Positions 26,971 through 35,111 of a stretch of DNA of 64,000 nt are shown one piece after another. The DNA is from Bradyrhizobium sp. Gha (GTDB lineage Bacteria; Pseudomonadota; Alphaproteobacteria; Rhizobiales; Xanthobacteraceae), in NCBI RefSeq assembly GCF_900113735.1, contig NZ_FOQM01000004.1, positions 62,001 to 126,000 of the forward strand, written 5' to 3'. The notes beneath the pieces are model-generated. The model had not been told where the DNA came from, made no database searches, and worked only from the letters and a program-made list of their open reading frames with translations. The translations under genes and the position numbers were made by a program. Every line of letters starts with the position of its first letter. Positions within the stretch are counted from its first letter, which is position 1.

Positions 26971-27186
26971 TTAAGAATCCTTGAAGCTTTCTGCAGATCC
27001 AGCCCGGCTTTGTGCGATCCAGAGCCGCCAAGCTGCATCATGTTTGATGTAGAGCTCTGACCAGCGCATCTCGAGCATCTCCCGGGAACGGCCGTCGCGT
27101 TCTCCGCTCCGATCGTCCGCGGCTGAAACGTGCAAGCCATCCAAAGCCTCGAACTCGGTCGTCTCTTCGAGCGAAAGACCTATCAT
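26971..27186 (-). CDS. Small conserved hypothetical protein
   Basis: A 71-residue protein from ATG 27186, starting MIGLSLEETTEFEALDGLHV and containing RWSELYIKHDAAWRLWIAQS. This layout (an EE-EFE-LD opening and a RW-ELY-KHD-AW core) resembles small uncharacterised proteins found in Bradyrhizobium; that comparison is from memory and was not searched. An upstream ATG at 27249 would add 21 residues with no such resemblance. It is probably cotranscribed with the 137-residue gene that follows. Confidence 0.5.
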   Translation of the reverse strand: MIGLSLEETTEFEALDGLHVSAADDRSGERDGRSREMLEMRWSELYIKHDAAWRLWIAQSRAGSAESFKDS

Positions 27187-27821
27187 GACGCGTTGACCGA
27201 GACCGTCGACAAAATAGCGACGGGGCGCGTTAATCCTATAGTCAAGCATATTATAGCCTACATAAAAATTACGCCAGCTGTAGAGAAGGCCTCATCAAGG
27301 GGACCCTCACAAAACGTATGCCGTCAAGAGCTCGACGCCAAGACACGGGCGCATCTAAAATAGCCGGTGCTAAAAGCTCGAGTTGCAAAAACGTGCACAC
27401 CCTAGAAGACCGGCGTCTTCCGGACAATCGGACTTTCGCGTTAGTGTAACTTCGCCGGGCAGTCCTATGGACGTTCAGGATGCGCTCGTGACGAGCGCAT
27501 TGTCGAACGCGTGAACCGTTGTCTGCTGGGACGTGAACCATCATTCGCAGCCCACATTGGAGCGGCGTCTTCGAGCCAAGATGGTTACCTCACTCAACGC
27601 TCCTGCGGAGAATACTCGTACTTTTCCGGCCTTCCACGCCTGTTTTCAGTGCCGGTAAGGTTGAGCGGTTAGCTTAATCCGCGCTCTTTGTTGCGCGTTT
27701 TATCAGATCACTTATCCCTGTGCGCACCGGGCTTCCCCAAGGCTCGGCCCACCCGTCGAGCGAACATGGGTCTTGCTGGACGGCTTTGTACTTTGTGTCG
27801 CGAGAGAGGATTTCCAGCGTT
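27187..27821. other. Long intergenic region with a 21-bp palindrome
   Basis: About 630 bases without a convincing gene. Its one striking element is a perfect inverted repeat at 27480-27500 (ATGCGCTCGT, central G, ACGAGCGCAT). Small frames on both strands lack ribosome-binding sites and family features. Confidence 0.45.
27480..27500. promoter_or_regulatory. 21-bp perfect palindrome, possible operator
   Basis: Ten-base arms ATGCGCTCGT and ACGAGCGCAT flank a single G. Without a following T-run it is not a typical terminator. It lies about 340 bp before the small HTH gene at 27822, so it could bind a dimeric regulator. No protein partner can be named. Confidence 0.4.
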
Positions 27822-27992
27822 ATGGCGCGCAAGCCCTGGTCGTTCAAGGAAGACCGTCGATTGATTGAGCTGGCAAAGGGTTCGATCACATTGGAAGAGG
27901 CGGCCAAGCAACTCGGTCGATCGCCCGATGCCATCAAGAGGATGGCAATGCGCCTTGGCCTCTCCCTCAAATCCAAACTCGGCACGAAATAG
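27822..27992 (+). CDS. Very small helix-turn-helix protein
   Basis: A 56-residue protein from ATG 27822, supported by a GAGAGGA ribosome-binding site upstream. MARKPWSFKEDRRLIELAKG followed by TLEEAAKQLGRSPDAIKRMA is a single helix-turn-helix of the Myb/SANT-like or sigma-region-4 kind, in which W-x2-ED-x2-L and AK-LGRSP-AI are the conserved parts. It may bind DNA as a small regulator. Extending upstream to 27720 adds 34 residues that look non-coding. It precedes the EAL-domain gene by about 100 bases on the same strand, but no functional link is shown. Confidence 0.65.
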   Translation: MARKPWSFKEDRRLIELAKGSITLEEAAKQLGRSPDAIKRMAMRLGLSLKSKLGTK

Positions 27993-28094
27993 ACGTTCCC
28001 GGGCCTCGATCCGGATAGGTCCGAGCGGTCTAAACCTAATCTTAGCGCCTGGCGAGCTAAGGCTTGGGTCAACGGATTTAACCTCTCGGGCCGG

Positions 28095-29687
28095 ATGACA
28101 CTACGGCGGCCAAACCTCGTGCTGGCGGCGCTCGTCCTTGCGAGCACGGCTGCGTTTGGCTTGGCAGGTAACTTCGCCACGACCGGTTTCATCCATCATC
28201 AGCAGGCTCGCCAGCTCAACGAGCTGAGCGAGGTCGTGCTCCGCCGATCCGAGGTCGCGGTCGATCTGGCAGCGGCAAGTCTCGACGAACTGGCCGGGCG
28301 CGGTTTTGCGAATTGCGATCCGACCGCGTTGCAGGCGGTCCGCCTCCATATCTATCAGCGCTCCGCCATCAAGGACGTCCGGCTCGCCAATCCAGACGGT
28401 TCGGTGATCTGCTCGGCGTATTCCGAAACGCTCGAATTCGACAAGGGTTGGGTCGATCGCGCGGACATGCTGAGCTCAGACGACAAGAAGTTGTTGTTGT
28501 TCCGGGTCGAGCAATTCGGGGGCGATGCACTCGGCATATTGAGAGACATCGACGCGAAGAAGGCGTTGGTGGCCATTGTCCGCATCAATGCAACCCTGTT
28601 CGACATCATGCCGGCCGATTTACGGGACCATAGTGAAGTGTTGCTTGCCTTGAACAGCGGCGAGACCCTCGGCGAATTCGCTTTGGGTACGGACAAAGCA
28701 CTTCCATCGCCGATCGAATTTCAGAAAACCTCCACGCGCTTTCCCCTTCGAACGACAATCCGCGTCGACCGTGCGGTGCTGTCGCATTGGAACGCCGAAG
28801 TCTATTGGCCTGCGATGGCAATCGTCCTGGTCCTGGGCGCGCTTTTCGGCCTGTTGCTCGCGCGGAGCCGGCGGACGGAAGGGCCAATCGCCGACCTCGA
28901 CCGCGCAATTGCGCGCAGCGAGTTCAAGCCCTACTTCCAGCCGATCTTCGATCTAAGGACGGGCGCAATCAAAGGATGCGAAATCCTGGCACGTTGGCAG
29001 CGGGAGGATGGATCCGTGGTTCCTCCCATGAATTTCATTCCGCTCGCGGAGTCCAGCGGGCGCATCCAAGTCATGACGTGGCACCTCCTGCAGCGCGCTC
29101 TGTCCGATCTTCGACCACATCTGCGTGCCCACAAGGACTTCAAGCTGTCCCTCAATGTCGTTCCAAAGCATCTGCTGAGTGCCGGGTTCGTCGAAACGCT
29201 CCGCCGCACCGTTCTCTCAGCAAGGGTCTCGGCACGCCAGATCATGATCGAGGTCACCGAGCGCGACGAGCTCGACGATCTCGCCCGCGCAGCAGCTCTG
29301 GTCGCTCAGCTTCGCAGTTACGGGTTCCGCGTTGCCATAGACGACGTTGGCGTCGGTCACAGTGGCCTGTCGCGACTCAAGGGCTTGGGCGCGAACACAA
29401 TCAAGATCGACAAATATTTCGTCGATACGATTGCGATCGACGCCTCGACCACCACGATTGTAGAAATGTTGGTCGTTCTGGCGAAGGACCTCGAGATGAC
29501 GGTGGTTGCTGAAGGAATCGAGACCGAGGACCAGCGCCACGCGCTCATGGCTTGCGGCGTCGAGCAAGGCCAAGGTTATCTGGTCGCAGCACCCCTGCCG
29601 TATGCAAGATTCATGGAGCTTCTGGAAGAGCATGCCTCTCGGCGTCGATCGGAGACATCTCACTCAAGCAATGCCATGGTGGCCTAG
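28095..29687 (+). CDS. EAL-domain c-di-GMP phosphodiesterase with CSS-type sensor
   Basis: A 530-residue inner-membrane protein. A first membrane helix (residues ~10-30) and a second at ~235-255 bracket a periplasmic CSS-type sensor region (GFANCD and VICSAYS supply its cysteines). The EAL domain (~270-515) has the EAL position as CEILARW, then LSLNVVPKHL, IMIEVTER, AIDDVGVGHSGL, IKIDKYFV, VVAEGIETEDQ and QGYLVAAPLP. The metal-binding and catalytic E, N, E, DD, K, E and Q residues are all present, so it should hydrolyse cyclic di-GMP. CSS sensors respond to periplasmic redox state through their cysteine pair. It may influence the nearby polysaccharide and secretion genes. Confidence 0.88.
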   Translation: MTLRRPNLVLAALVLASTAAFGLAGNFATTGFIHHQQARQLNELSEVVLRRSEVAVDLAAASLDELAGRGFANCDPTALQAVRLHIYQRSAIKDVRLANPDGSVICSAYSETLEFDKGWVDRADMLSSDDKKLLLFRVEQFGGDALGILRDIDAKKALVAIVRINATLFDIMPADLRDHSEVLLALNSGETLGEFALGTDKALPSPIEFQKTSTRFPLRTTIRVDRAVLSHWNAEVYWPAMAIVLVLGALFGLLLARSRRTEGPIADLDRAIARSEFKPYFQPIFDLRTGAIKGCEILARWQREDGSVVPPMNFIPLAESSGRIQVMTWHLLQRALSDLRPHLRAHKDFKLSLNVVPKHLLSAGFVETLRRTVLSARVSARQIMIEVTERDELDDLARAAALVAQLRSYGFRVAIDDVGVGHSGLSRLKGLGANTIKIDKYFVDTIAIDASTTTIVEMLVVLAKDLEMTVVAEGIETEDQRHALMACGVEQGQGYLVAAPLPYARFMELLEEHASRRRSETSHSSNAMVA

Positions 29688-30461
29688 GCAAGGCCCGAGC
29701 TCGCTCATCGGCGGAAAGGTCAAGCTATTTCCGCTTTCGCATCAACCTTGCAGTTCGCTCCGTGGTCCTCGCTGGGCCCGACTCGAGCGCCTCCAATATT
29801 CCGACGAGAAATTCCTGGAGCTTTTGATCGGAGCCGTGCCCCTTCTCGGTCGTTGCGCTCCGAGGGCGCGCGGCCTTCAATCGACCCGTCTGGTGCGCCT
29901 TTCGTCTCATTTTAAGTTGCTCAACATCGGTTGCGCCTCTCGCAGAGCGATCTGATGACAACGGCCTTGGCAGCACAAGTGCACATTCAGGAAATGATTA
30001 AACGGAACCCGGAATCAACAACACAGCGCTCTTGGCGAAGGCTTGCAGCTTGTTAATTCGCATTCGACATCAGCATCGCGGACAAGCTTGCCGCGAAGGC
30101 GGCGTCCCGCAGCTTTCTTAACCACGATACGTTCACCCCGCGCAGGTGCAGTTTCTAAATCTGCAGCGGTCGATGCCATTTAGCCGGCCCCTTCCAACGA
30201 ACCGTCTCCATGGAGAAAAAATAAAGATCTCCTGCCGCTCGTGCTTTCGATCGACTCAAATCGTTCCGTCAAAGCTACAACGCACGGCCTCTGACGTCAC
30301 GAGAAGACCGGACCGGGACTGCTTGTGGGCCTTTTGCCGGCTCTTGGCCATCTCTCCCTTAACTTTCTTGCGAAGTGAGTTGCTAGTCAAGATTGTCTGG
30401 CGCCCAGAGGAGTGGGAGATATATCCTGGATCAAGCCACCTTGCCGTTGAGCACCTTTGCC
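29688..30461. other. Long gap after the EAL gene
   Basis: About 770 bases without a secure gene. A 61-codon minus-strand frame (29910 to 29725, starting MRRKAHQTGRLKAARPRS and ending in a lysine- and arginine-rich tail) could be a small basic protein, but it has no good ribosome-binding site. The rest has no structure I can name. Confidence 0.3.
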
Positions 30462-30698
30462 ATGACAGACGCCCCGCCCAAACCTACTCGGCCACCCGTA
30501 AGGCTCGTATTGGTTCCGCGTCGCGTTGACGTGGTCAAAGATGGGAAGACCACCGACACCATTTTGCGCATGGAGGTGGACAACGATTTGGTGCTGGTCC
30601 CAATCGGCCCGAAACTCACGGCAACCCTCATCGAGGGATTGCAACGCGCACAGCAGATTGCAACAGAGCCTTCCTCCCAACCGCCAACCGACGAGTAG
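30462..30698 (+). CDS. Small conserved protein, paralogue of the 21489-21869 gene
   Basis: A 78-residue protein from ATG 30462 (MTDAPPKPTRPPVRLVLVPR). Most of it corresponds to the C-terminal half of the 126-residue protein at 21489-21869: PRRVDVVKDG, MEVDND and VPIGPKLTATLIEGLQRA pair with PRRISVIKDH, MEIDDS and VPVGPRLLSTLIDGLDRA. The conserved part is probably a small beta-beta-alpha fold. No signal peptide, membrane helix or catalytic motif is visible. A tiny secreted-type protein gene follows 37 bp downstream. Function is unknown. The upstream extension to 30393 has no counterpart in the paralogue and is left out. Confidence 0.65.
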   Translation: MTDAPPKPTRPPVRLVLVPRRVDVVKDGKTTDTILRMEVDNDLVLVPIGPKLTATLIEGLQRAQQIATEPSSQPPTDE

Positions 30699-30735
30699 CG
30701 CTGGAACCTCAGCCCTTCATTTGGGTTGATGCAAA

Positions 30736-30891
30736 ATGAGCCTGCGACCGTTGTTCCTGGTACTGGCGATGATGGCGATGATGATCGCGCCGTCCGGCGC
30801 AGCAGAGCAGATCGGCAGATCGGGGCAGCCGGTTCCGACCCAGCAGAACCGGATCTTCTCGAACCCTCTGGCCAACGTGGCCCCTCCCTGA
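30736..30891 (+). CDS. Tiny protein with predicted signal peptide
   Basis: A 51-residue frame from ATG 30736 to TGA 30889-30891. It starts MSLRPLFLVLAMMAMMIAPS followed by GAAEQ, a good Sec signal peptide with cleavage likely after GAA, and leaves a mature peptide of about 28 residues, rich in Gln, Asn and Pro. The ribosome-binding site is weak. It follows the 78-residue conserved gene by 37 bp and may be cotranscribed. No family is recognised. Confidence 0.45.
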   Translation: MSLRPLFLVLAMMAMMIAPSGAAEQIGRSGQPVPTQQNRIFSNPLANVAPP

Positions 30892-31035
30892 CGCCCTATT
30901 GTTCGGCCGCAAGGGGTTGCAGCTACAACCATCCCATGCCTGCACGGCGAAATAGGCCTGGATAGCCGAAGCCCGAGCTTTAACGATGTTCTCGCCTTTC
31001 AAAGCCAGACGTCGTCAAAGTGGCTACATTGGGCG

Positions 31036-31401
31036 ATGCGCCGAAATCATCTCATCGCAGCAGCGGGCGTGTGCCTTGCACTCATCGTTTATGCGACGCT
31101 GGCAACGCTCTCAGGCAGGCCGGTGCTGATAGGCCATGCTGAGGCCTATTGGGTCGTCGTGATCGAGCGGTTCAGCGCCTATTGCCTGTTGGGCTTCCTT
31201 CTATCCTTCCTGCTGCCGGGACGCCTCAGGCTGGCTTGCGCTTTTGTGATCGCAGTCGCCATCGGACTCGAGGTCCTGCAGATGCTGGTGCCCGACCGCG
31301 ATCCGCGATTCATCGACGTGATGCAAAAGTCAGCAGGCGGAATCGTCGGGGTCTTCCTCGCCCAGACCATTCTCACGTTTCTGCCCAGGCCGCCATCTTG
31401 A
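31036..31401 (+). CDS. VanZ-like membrane protein
   Basis: A 121-residue protein with four membrane segments (approximately residues 5-27, 42-62, 66-86 and 98-116). The pattern ERFSAYCLLGFLLSF...GLEVLQMLVPDRDPRFIDV...AGGIVGVFLAQ matches the VanZ-like family, in which a conserved E-x2-Q and a D ahead of the last helix are typical. Such proteins are named after a teicoplanin-resistance protein, but most relatives have no known role. It sits alone between the tiny signal-peptide protein and the convergent CHRD gene. A cell-envelope role is likely and a resistance role is not implied. Confidence 0.75.
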   Translation: MRRNHLIAAAGVCLALIVYATLATLSGRPVLIGHAEAYWVVVIERFSAYCLLGFLLSFLLPGRLRLACAFVIAVAIGLEVLQMLVPDRDPRFIDVMQKSAGGIVGVFLAQTILTFLPRPPS

Positions 31402-31455
31402 CGGATAGCGGCGTCCATTCACACCGCAGGTGCGAGCGCCATTTCGTTCGACAGA

Positions 31456-31884
31456 TTATTTTGCCATCTGTCCGCGCAGCTCACCGCCCGGATTAGCTGC
31501 GGTATGGATGTTCGCATACCATTTGCCAGCGAGCAGGTCCGCAGCCTGCGTCTCCGTGAGAGTTGCCGTGCCATGGATCGGGGTTTGTGCAGACTTGAAC
31601 GGCAACACGATGCCGGCGTTCTTGCCCGGTTCACTTGGTCCGTGGAAATGCGCGCCCAGCGCGGGACCTGTCAGATCTGAATAGGTCACCGTATAGGTCA
31701 GAACCTTGGTGTCGGTGTCGAAAGAAGCCTCGGCCTTCCCAGAACCCTTGCTCGCATTTGGAGGCACCTCGTTGGCGCCCCTGAGATCGGCGTGCAATTT
31801 GACCACTTCGGCGCGGGCCGGCGCCGCAGGACAAAGCGGGAATGCAACGACCAACGCGCCCGCCAGGCATACGGCTCTATTCAT
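31456..31884 (-). CDS. Secreted CHRD-domain protein
   Basis: A 142-residue protein from ATG 31884, which has GGGAGG just upstream. Residues 1-25 are a Sec signal peptide ending in APARAE. The rest is one CHRD domain (about 26-142), with ANEVPPNASKGSGKAE, HFHGPSEPGKNAGIVLPF and the closing NIHTAANPGGELRGQ. CHRD domains are named from chordin; bacterial forms are exported and of unknown role. It converges on the VanZ-like gene. The longer frame to 31968 would hide the signal peptide and is rejected. Confidence 0.85.
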   Translation of the reverse strand: MNRAVCLAGALVVAFPLCPAAPARAEVVKLHADLRGANEVPPNASKGSGKAEASFDTDTKVLTYTVTYSDLTGPALGAHFHGPSEPGKNAGIVLPFKSAQTPIHGTATLTETQAADLLAGKWYANIHTAANPGGELRGQMAK

Positions 31885-32383
31885 GGCAACCTCCCAGGTC
31901 GGATTGCGTTGGCCTCGATCTGCTCCGGTGTGAAACACCACAGGTCGCCCCAAATTCCGGGCGAGCAATTATGCCTGATTCGAGCCAAAACACGGCGACG
32001 CGAAGGCGAGGCTGACGCAGGTGTTTCCATCTCGGCTCTCGCGATCCCCACAACCTTTTGGCTGCAATCGCCAATCAACCCGCTTGCGTGGGGAGCCGAT
32101 CACTCTATGCTTCGGTGTGTGCTTGCCGGGGGCGCGCCCAGATTTCTTGATATCGAAGGGGATTCGGTTGAGGCTGCGCGAGCTTCGATCTGTTGGTGTT
32201 GCAGCGGCAGCCTCTTATCCAGGCCATATTCCCGTTGGAATAGCTCTCGCACGCGGCCGCTCAGCGCCCTTGCGCCGCAAGGAACCAGAGTGGCTCTCGA
32301 TAGCGCTGCTCGTGTTTTGCGGCGGTCTGCTCGTGGCAAGGCTGGCCTGGATGATCGCTGCTTTTGCGTTGGGGTGAGGGAAT
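31885..32383. other. Gap between the CHRD gene and galE
   Basis: About 500 bases. A plus-strand frame running to 32377 ends in EWLSIALLVFCGGLLVARLA, a plausible membrane helix 6 bases before galE, and could be the end of a small membrane protein. Its start is unclear: the first ATG, at 32021, gives an unconvincing N-terminus. I leave it uncalled. Confidence 0.3.
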
Positions 32384-33370
32384 ATGACAGACCGACCGAC
32401 TATCCTCGTCACGGGAGGCGCCGGCTATATTGGCTCGCACGCCTGCCGCGCGCTTGCCGCTGCCGGCTATCGGCCCGTCGTTTATGACAATCTGACAACA
32501 GGGCATCGCAGCTTCGTCGCCGGAGAGCTGGTGACGGGCGATCTGCTCGATGGCGCGACGCTGGCGCGCACCTTCGCCGACCACACGGTCACGGCGGTGA
32601 TGCACTTCGCGGCGGCGAGTCTCGTCGGCGAGTCCATGATCGATCCGCAGAAATACTACGTCAACAACGTCCAGGGCACGCTGTCGCTGCTCGGGGCGAT
32701 GCGCAACGCGGGCTGCCATCGCATCGTCTTCTCTTCGACCGGCGCCGTTTATGGCAATGCCGATTCCAAGGCGCTGTCCGAAGATTTTCCCTGTGCACCG
32801 ATCAACCCCTACGGCGCTTCGAAATGGATGATCGAGCGCATGCTCGCCGATTATCGCGCCGCTTACGGCTTCGGTGCGTTCTGCCTGCGCTATTTCAATG
32901 CCAGCGGCGCCGATCCGGCCGGCGGCATCGGCGAATTGCGTGACAACGAGACGCACCTCATTCCGCGCGCCATGATGGCGTTGCAGGGCCACGCCGAGTT
33001 CGCGGTGTTCGGCGACGACTACGACACGCCCGACGGCACCGCGATCCGGGACTATATCCACGTCACCGACCTCGCCGCGGCTCATGTCGCTGCATTGAAA
33101 CTGCTGGAATCGGGACATGTCGGCGGCAGCTTCAACCTGGGCACGGGCTCGGGCTTTTCGGTGCGCGAAATCCTCACCGCGATCAAGCAGGAGACCGGGC
33201 GCGAGGTGCCGCACACCGTGAAGCCGCGCCGCGCCGGCGATCCGACCTATCTGGTCGCCGACCCCACGGCTGCGCGAAAGGTGCTGGACTTCGTGCCGCG
33301 CCATTCCGACCTGCCGAGCGTGATCCGCACCGCCTGGGCCTGGCATCAGAAAGCGCATCCGCTGAAATAA
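32384..33370 (+). CDS. galE: UDP-glucose 4-epimerase
   Basis: A 328-residue short-chain dehydrogenase of the GalE type. The NAD-binding GGAGYIGSH is at residues 11-19, the substrate segment YDNLTTGHR at about 35-43, the catalytic SSTGAVYG serine near 118, and NPYGASKWMIE contains the YxxxK pair near residues 142-146. LGTGSGFSVREI and the C-terminal PRRAGDPTYLVADP complete the family pattern. It interconverts UDP-glucose and UDP-galactose in the cytoplasm, supplying galactose for surface glycans. It stands alone on the plus strand. A short inverted repeat, AAGCCAG-C-CTGGCTT, overlaps the stop codon (33369-33383) and may be part of a weak terminator. Confidence 0.92.
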   Translation: MTDRPTILVTGGAGYIGSHACRALAAAGYRPVVYDNLTTGHRSFVAGELVTGDLLDGATLARTFADHTVTAVMHFAAASLVGESMIDPQKYYVNNVQGTLSLLGAMRNAGCHRIVFSSTGAVYGNADSKALSEDFPCAPINPYGASKWMIERMLADYRAAYGFGAFCLRYFNASGADPAGGIGELRDNETHLIPRAMMALQGHAEFAVFGDDYDTPDGTAIRDYIHVTDLAAAHVAALKLLESGHVGGSFNLGTGSGFSVREILTAIKQETGREVPHTVKPRRAGDPTYLVADPTAARKVLDFVPRHSDLPSVIRTAWAWHQKAHPLK

Positions 33371-33468
33371 GCCAGCCTGGCTTGTACACCGGTGGTGAGC
33401 GCCGCGCTTCTCGCGGCTTCAACGCGGTCAAGTTGCGCGCCACGGTATGCAGCCAATCTGGCTGTTGA

Positions 33469-33915
33469 TCATACCGATCCGAGTGGCCCGGACGAGAAGG
33501 GCGACCGGAGCCGCGACCGGCCATCGAGCCCCTTCGGCAATTTGTCGGCGTTGAGCTTCACGGCCGCGCATTTGGCGTCAGCGGCCACGGAATCATCCTG
33601 GCTGTAGATCAGCGTACACTCGAACCTGACGTCAGGTGCCTCCCTTGCCGTCCCCCAGCACGTCGCCACTGCGCCGTTGCATTGGCCGGAAAGACGGGCC
33701 TCGACTTCATCAGGACCAAACACGCTCGTATTACCTTCTGCGTGCCGTTTCACCGTCAGCACGGCCGTGAAGCGCTGCTGATCGACCTGATAGGAGCCGC
33801 CATAGGTGAAGAAGCCATCGCGCCCCGAGATCCGCCCGTCTAGCAATTCGACAAGGCCTGTGCCTTGGCCACGCTGGGTCCTGAACCAGGCAGCGTATTT
33901 GCCGTCTCTGAGCAT
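33469..33915 (-). CDS. GrlR-like small protein
   Basis: A 148-residue protein starting MLRDGKYAAWFRTQRGQGTG (ATG 33915; ATGs slightly upstream are possible). The glycine-rich opening followed by LVELLDGRISGRDGFFTYGG, SYQVDQQRFTAVLTVKRHAEG and a second half with VEARLSGQC resembles the GrlR-like family, first described as a negative regulator of type III secretion in enteric pathogens. In soil bacteria such proteins are lone and uncharacterised, so no link to type III secretion is claimed. The C-terminal 30 residues are basic and probably disordered. It converges on galE. Confidence 0.6.
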   Translation of the reverse strand: MLRDGKYAAWFRTQRGQGTGLVELLDGRISGRDGFFTYGGSYQVDQQRFTAVLTVKRHAEGNTSVFGPDEVEARLSGQCNGAVATCWGTAREAPDVRFECTLIYSQDDSVAADAKCAAVKLNADKLPKGLDGRSRLRSPFSSGPLGSV

Positions 33916-34423
33916 GAACAACATCCGTCGCAAAATTCAAACGTATTTGCGACCAACTCAGGGGCGCGACAATGACTGATATGACGCGTATTCCGCCAAG
34001 GTTAACGCCCGGCAAAACCATTTCGTCAAATTACCGGCGCGGCATGGCGGCAGTTCGACCCGGCCCGCGTCGAGGCTTTTCTCTCGCGCTGGGACGAGGT
34101 GGTGGCGATCCCCGCGCACACTGCGGCGTCATTGCAGAAATCCCAGGCCGGCTCGATACCCTTTGCATCGGACGTGATGGGGAGCGGTCCGAAGCTGGAT
34201 CGCGCCCCCGAATCCGCTGCGGCGCATTGACATGCTTAGAGAGTAACCCTTTGCCACGGCGCTATTTTCTGCCATCACGGATTTGAACCTGTTCGTGCCA
34301 GTGGTGCACCAAGACCAAGAGTGATTTTCATCACTTGTCTGGGCCGTCTCCTGCTAGGCTCGCGCGACGTGGATTAGCGGGATCTGAATCAGTGGACTAT
34401 CGTTCGAACTGGAAGAGAGAGAC
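33916..34423. other. Gap with an orphan coding-like frame
   Basis: About 500 bases. From 34009 to TGA 34228-34230 on the plus strand there is an open frame without a start codon, reading PFRQITGAAWRQFDPARVEA and onward to KLDRAPESAAAH, with the high G/C third positions of real genes. It may be the remnant of a degraded gene. The final 190 bases should hold the promoter of the FecR-like/cyclase pair. Confidence 0.3.
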
Positions 34424-35092
34424 ATGAGAAGCCTGATCGGCGCCGTGGTCGGCGTGTTTTGCCTCACGGCCCCCGCCATCGCGGAGAGCCCGGCCGCCAT
34501 CGTCGAGGATGTGCAGGGCAAGGTCGACGGCGTCGAATTCATGGACTATGTGGCGCCCGGCAAGATCATCAAGCTCGGCCCAAAGGCGGGCATCACGCTC
34601 AGCTACCTGAAATCCTGTCTGCGCGAGACCATCAGCGAAGGCGTCGTCCTGGTCGGCACTGAGCAGAGCACCGTGCAACTCGGCAAGGTCGAGCGCATCA
34701 AGGTGCCGTGCGACACCAACGCCGCGCAGCTCTCCGAGCGCGAGGCGAACCAGAGCGCAGCGACCACGTTCCGCGGCTTGCGAGCCGAAGCCAACAGCCC
34801 GCCGGCAAAGTTGCCGACGATCTACGGTGTCGCGCCGCTGATTCAGGCCAAGGCTGGCAGCACCTTGGTGATCGAACGTACCGATGGCAAGGAGCCGATG
34901 ATCACGCTGCCGCTCAAGAGCGACATCTTGGTCGCCAGAAAATTCTACGACCTTTCGAAAGCCGGCAAGTCGCTGACCGCTGGCGGCAGCTATCTCGCGA
35001 AGCTCGGCGCCAAACGCTACACGTTCCAGGTCGACGCCGGCGCCACCGCATCGCCGACGCCGATCGTCGGACGTCTGCTGCGGCTCGAATAG
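34424..35092 (+). CDS. Periplasmic FecR-like protein next to an adenylate cyclase
   Basis: A 222-residue protein with a signal peptide (MRSLIGAVVGVFCLTAPAIA, cleavage near residue 20). VQGKVDGVEF...PGKIIKLGPKAGITLSYLKS...ETISEGVVLVG is the pattern of a FecR-type beta domain (GxV, LxxG, IxLG, A/G-x-L). There is no N-terminal membrane anchor apart from the signal peptide, so it is probably periplasmic. It lies 19 bp before the CHASE2-cyclase gene on the same strand. FecR-like proteins often neighbour CHASE2 cyclases, so it may pass a signal to the periplasmic sensor domain. The signal is unknown. Confidence 0.65.
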   Translation: MRSLIGAVVGVFCLTAPAIAESPAAIVEDVQGKVDGVEFMDYVAPGKIIKLGPKAGITLSYLKSCLRETISEGVVLVGTEQSTVQLGKVERIKVPCDTNAAQLSEREANQSAATTFRGLRAEANSPPAKLPTIYGVAPLIQAKAGSTLVIERTDGKEPMITLPLKSDILVARKFYDLSKAGKSLTAGGSYLAKLGAKRYTFQVDAGATASPTPIVGRLLRLE

Positions 35093-35111
35093 ACGGCCCG
35101 CGACAGCAACG

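Noticed and set aside
29725..29910. 61-residue basic minus-strand frame
   Set aside because: No ribosome-binding site and no family resemblance; noted only in the gap entry.
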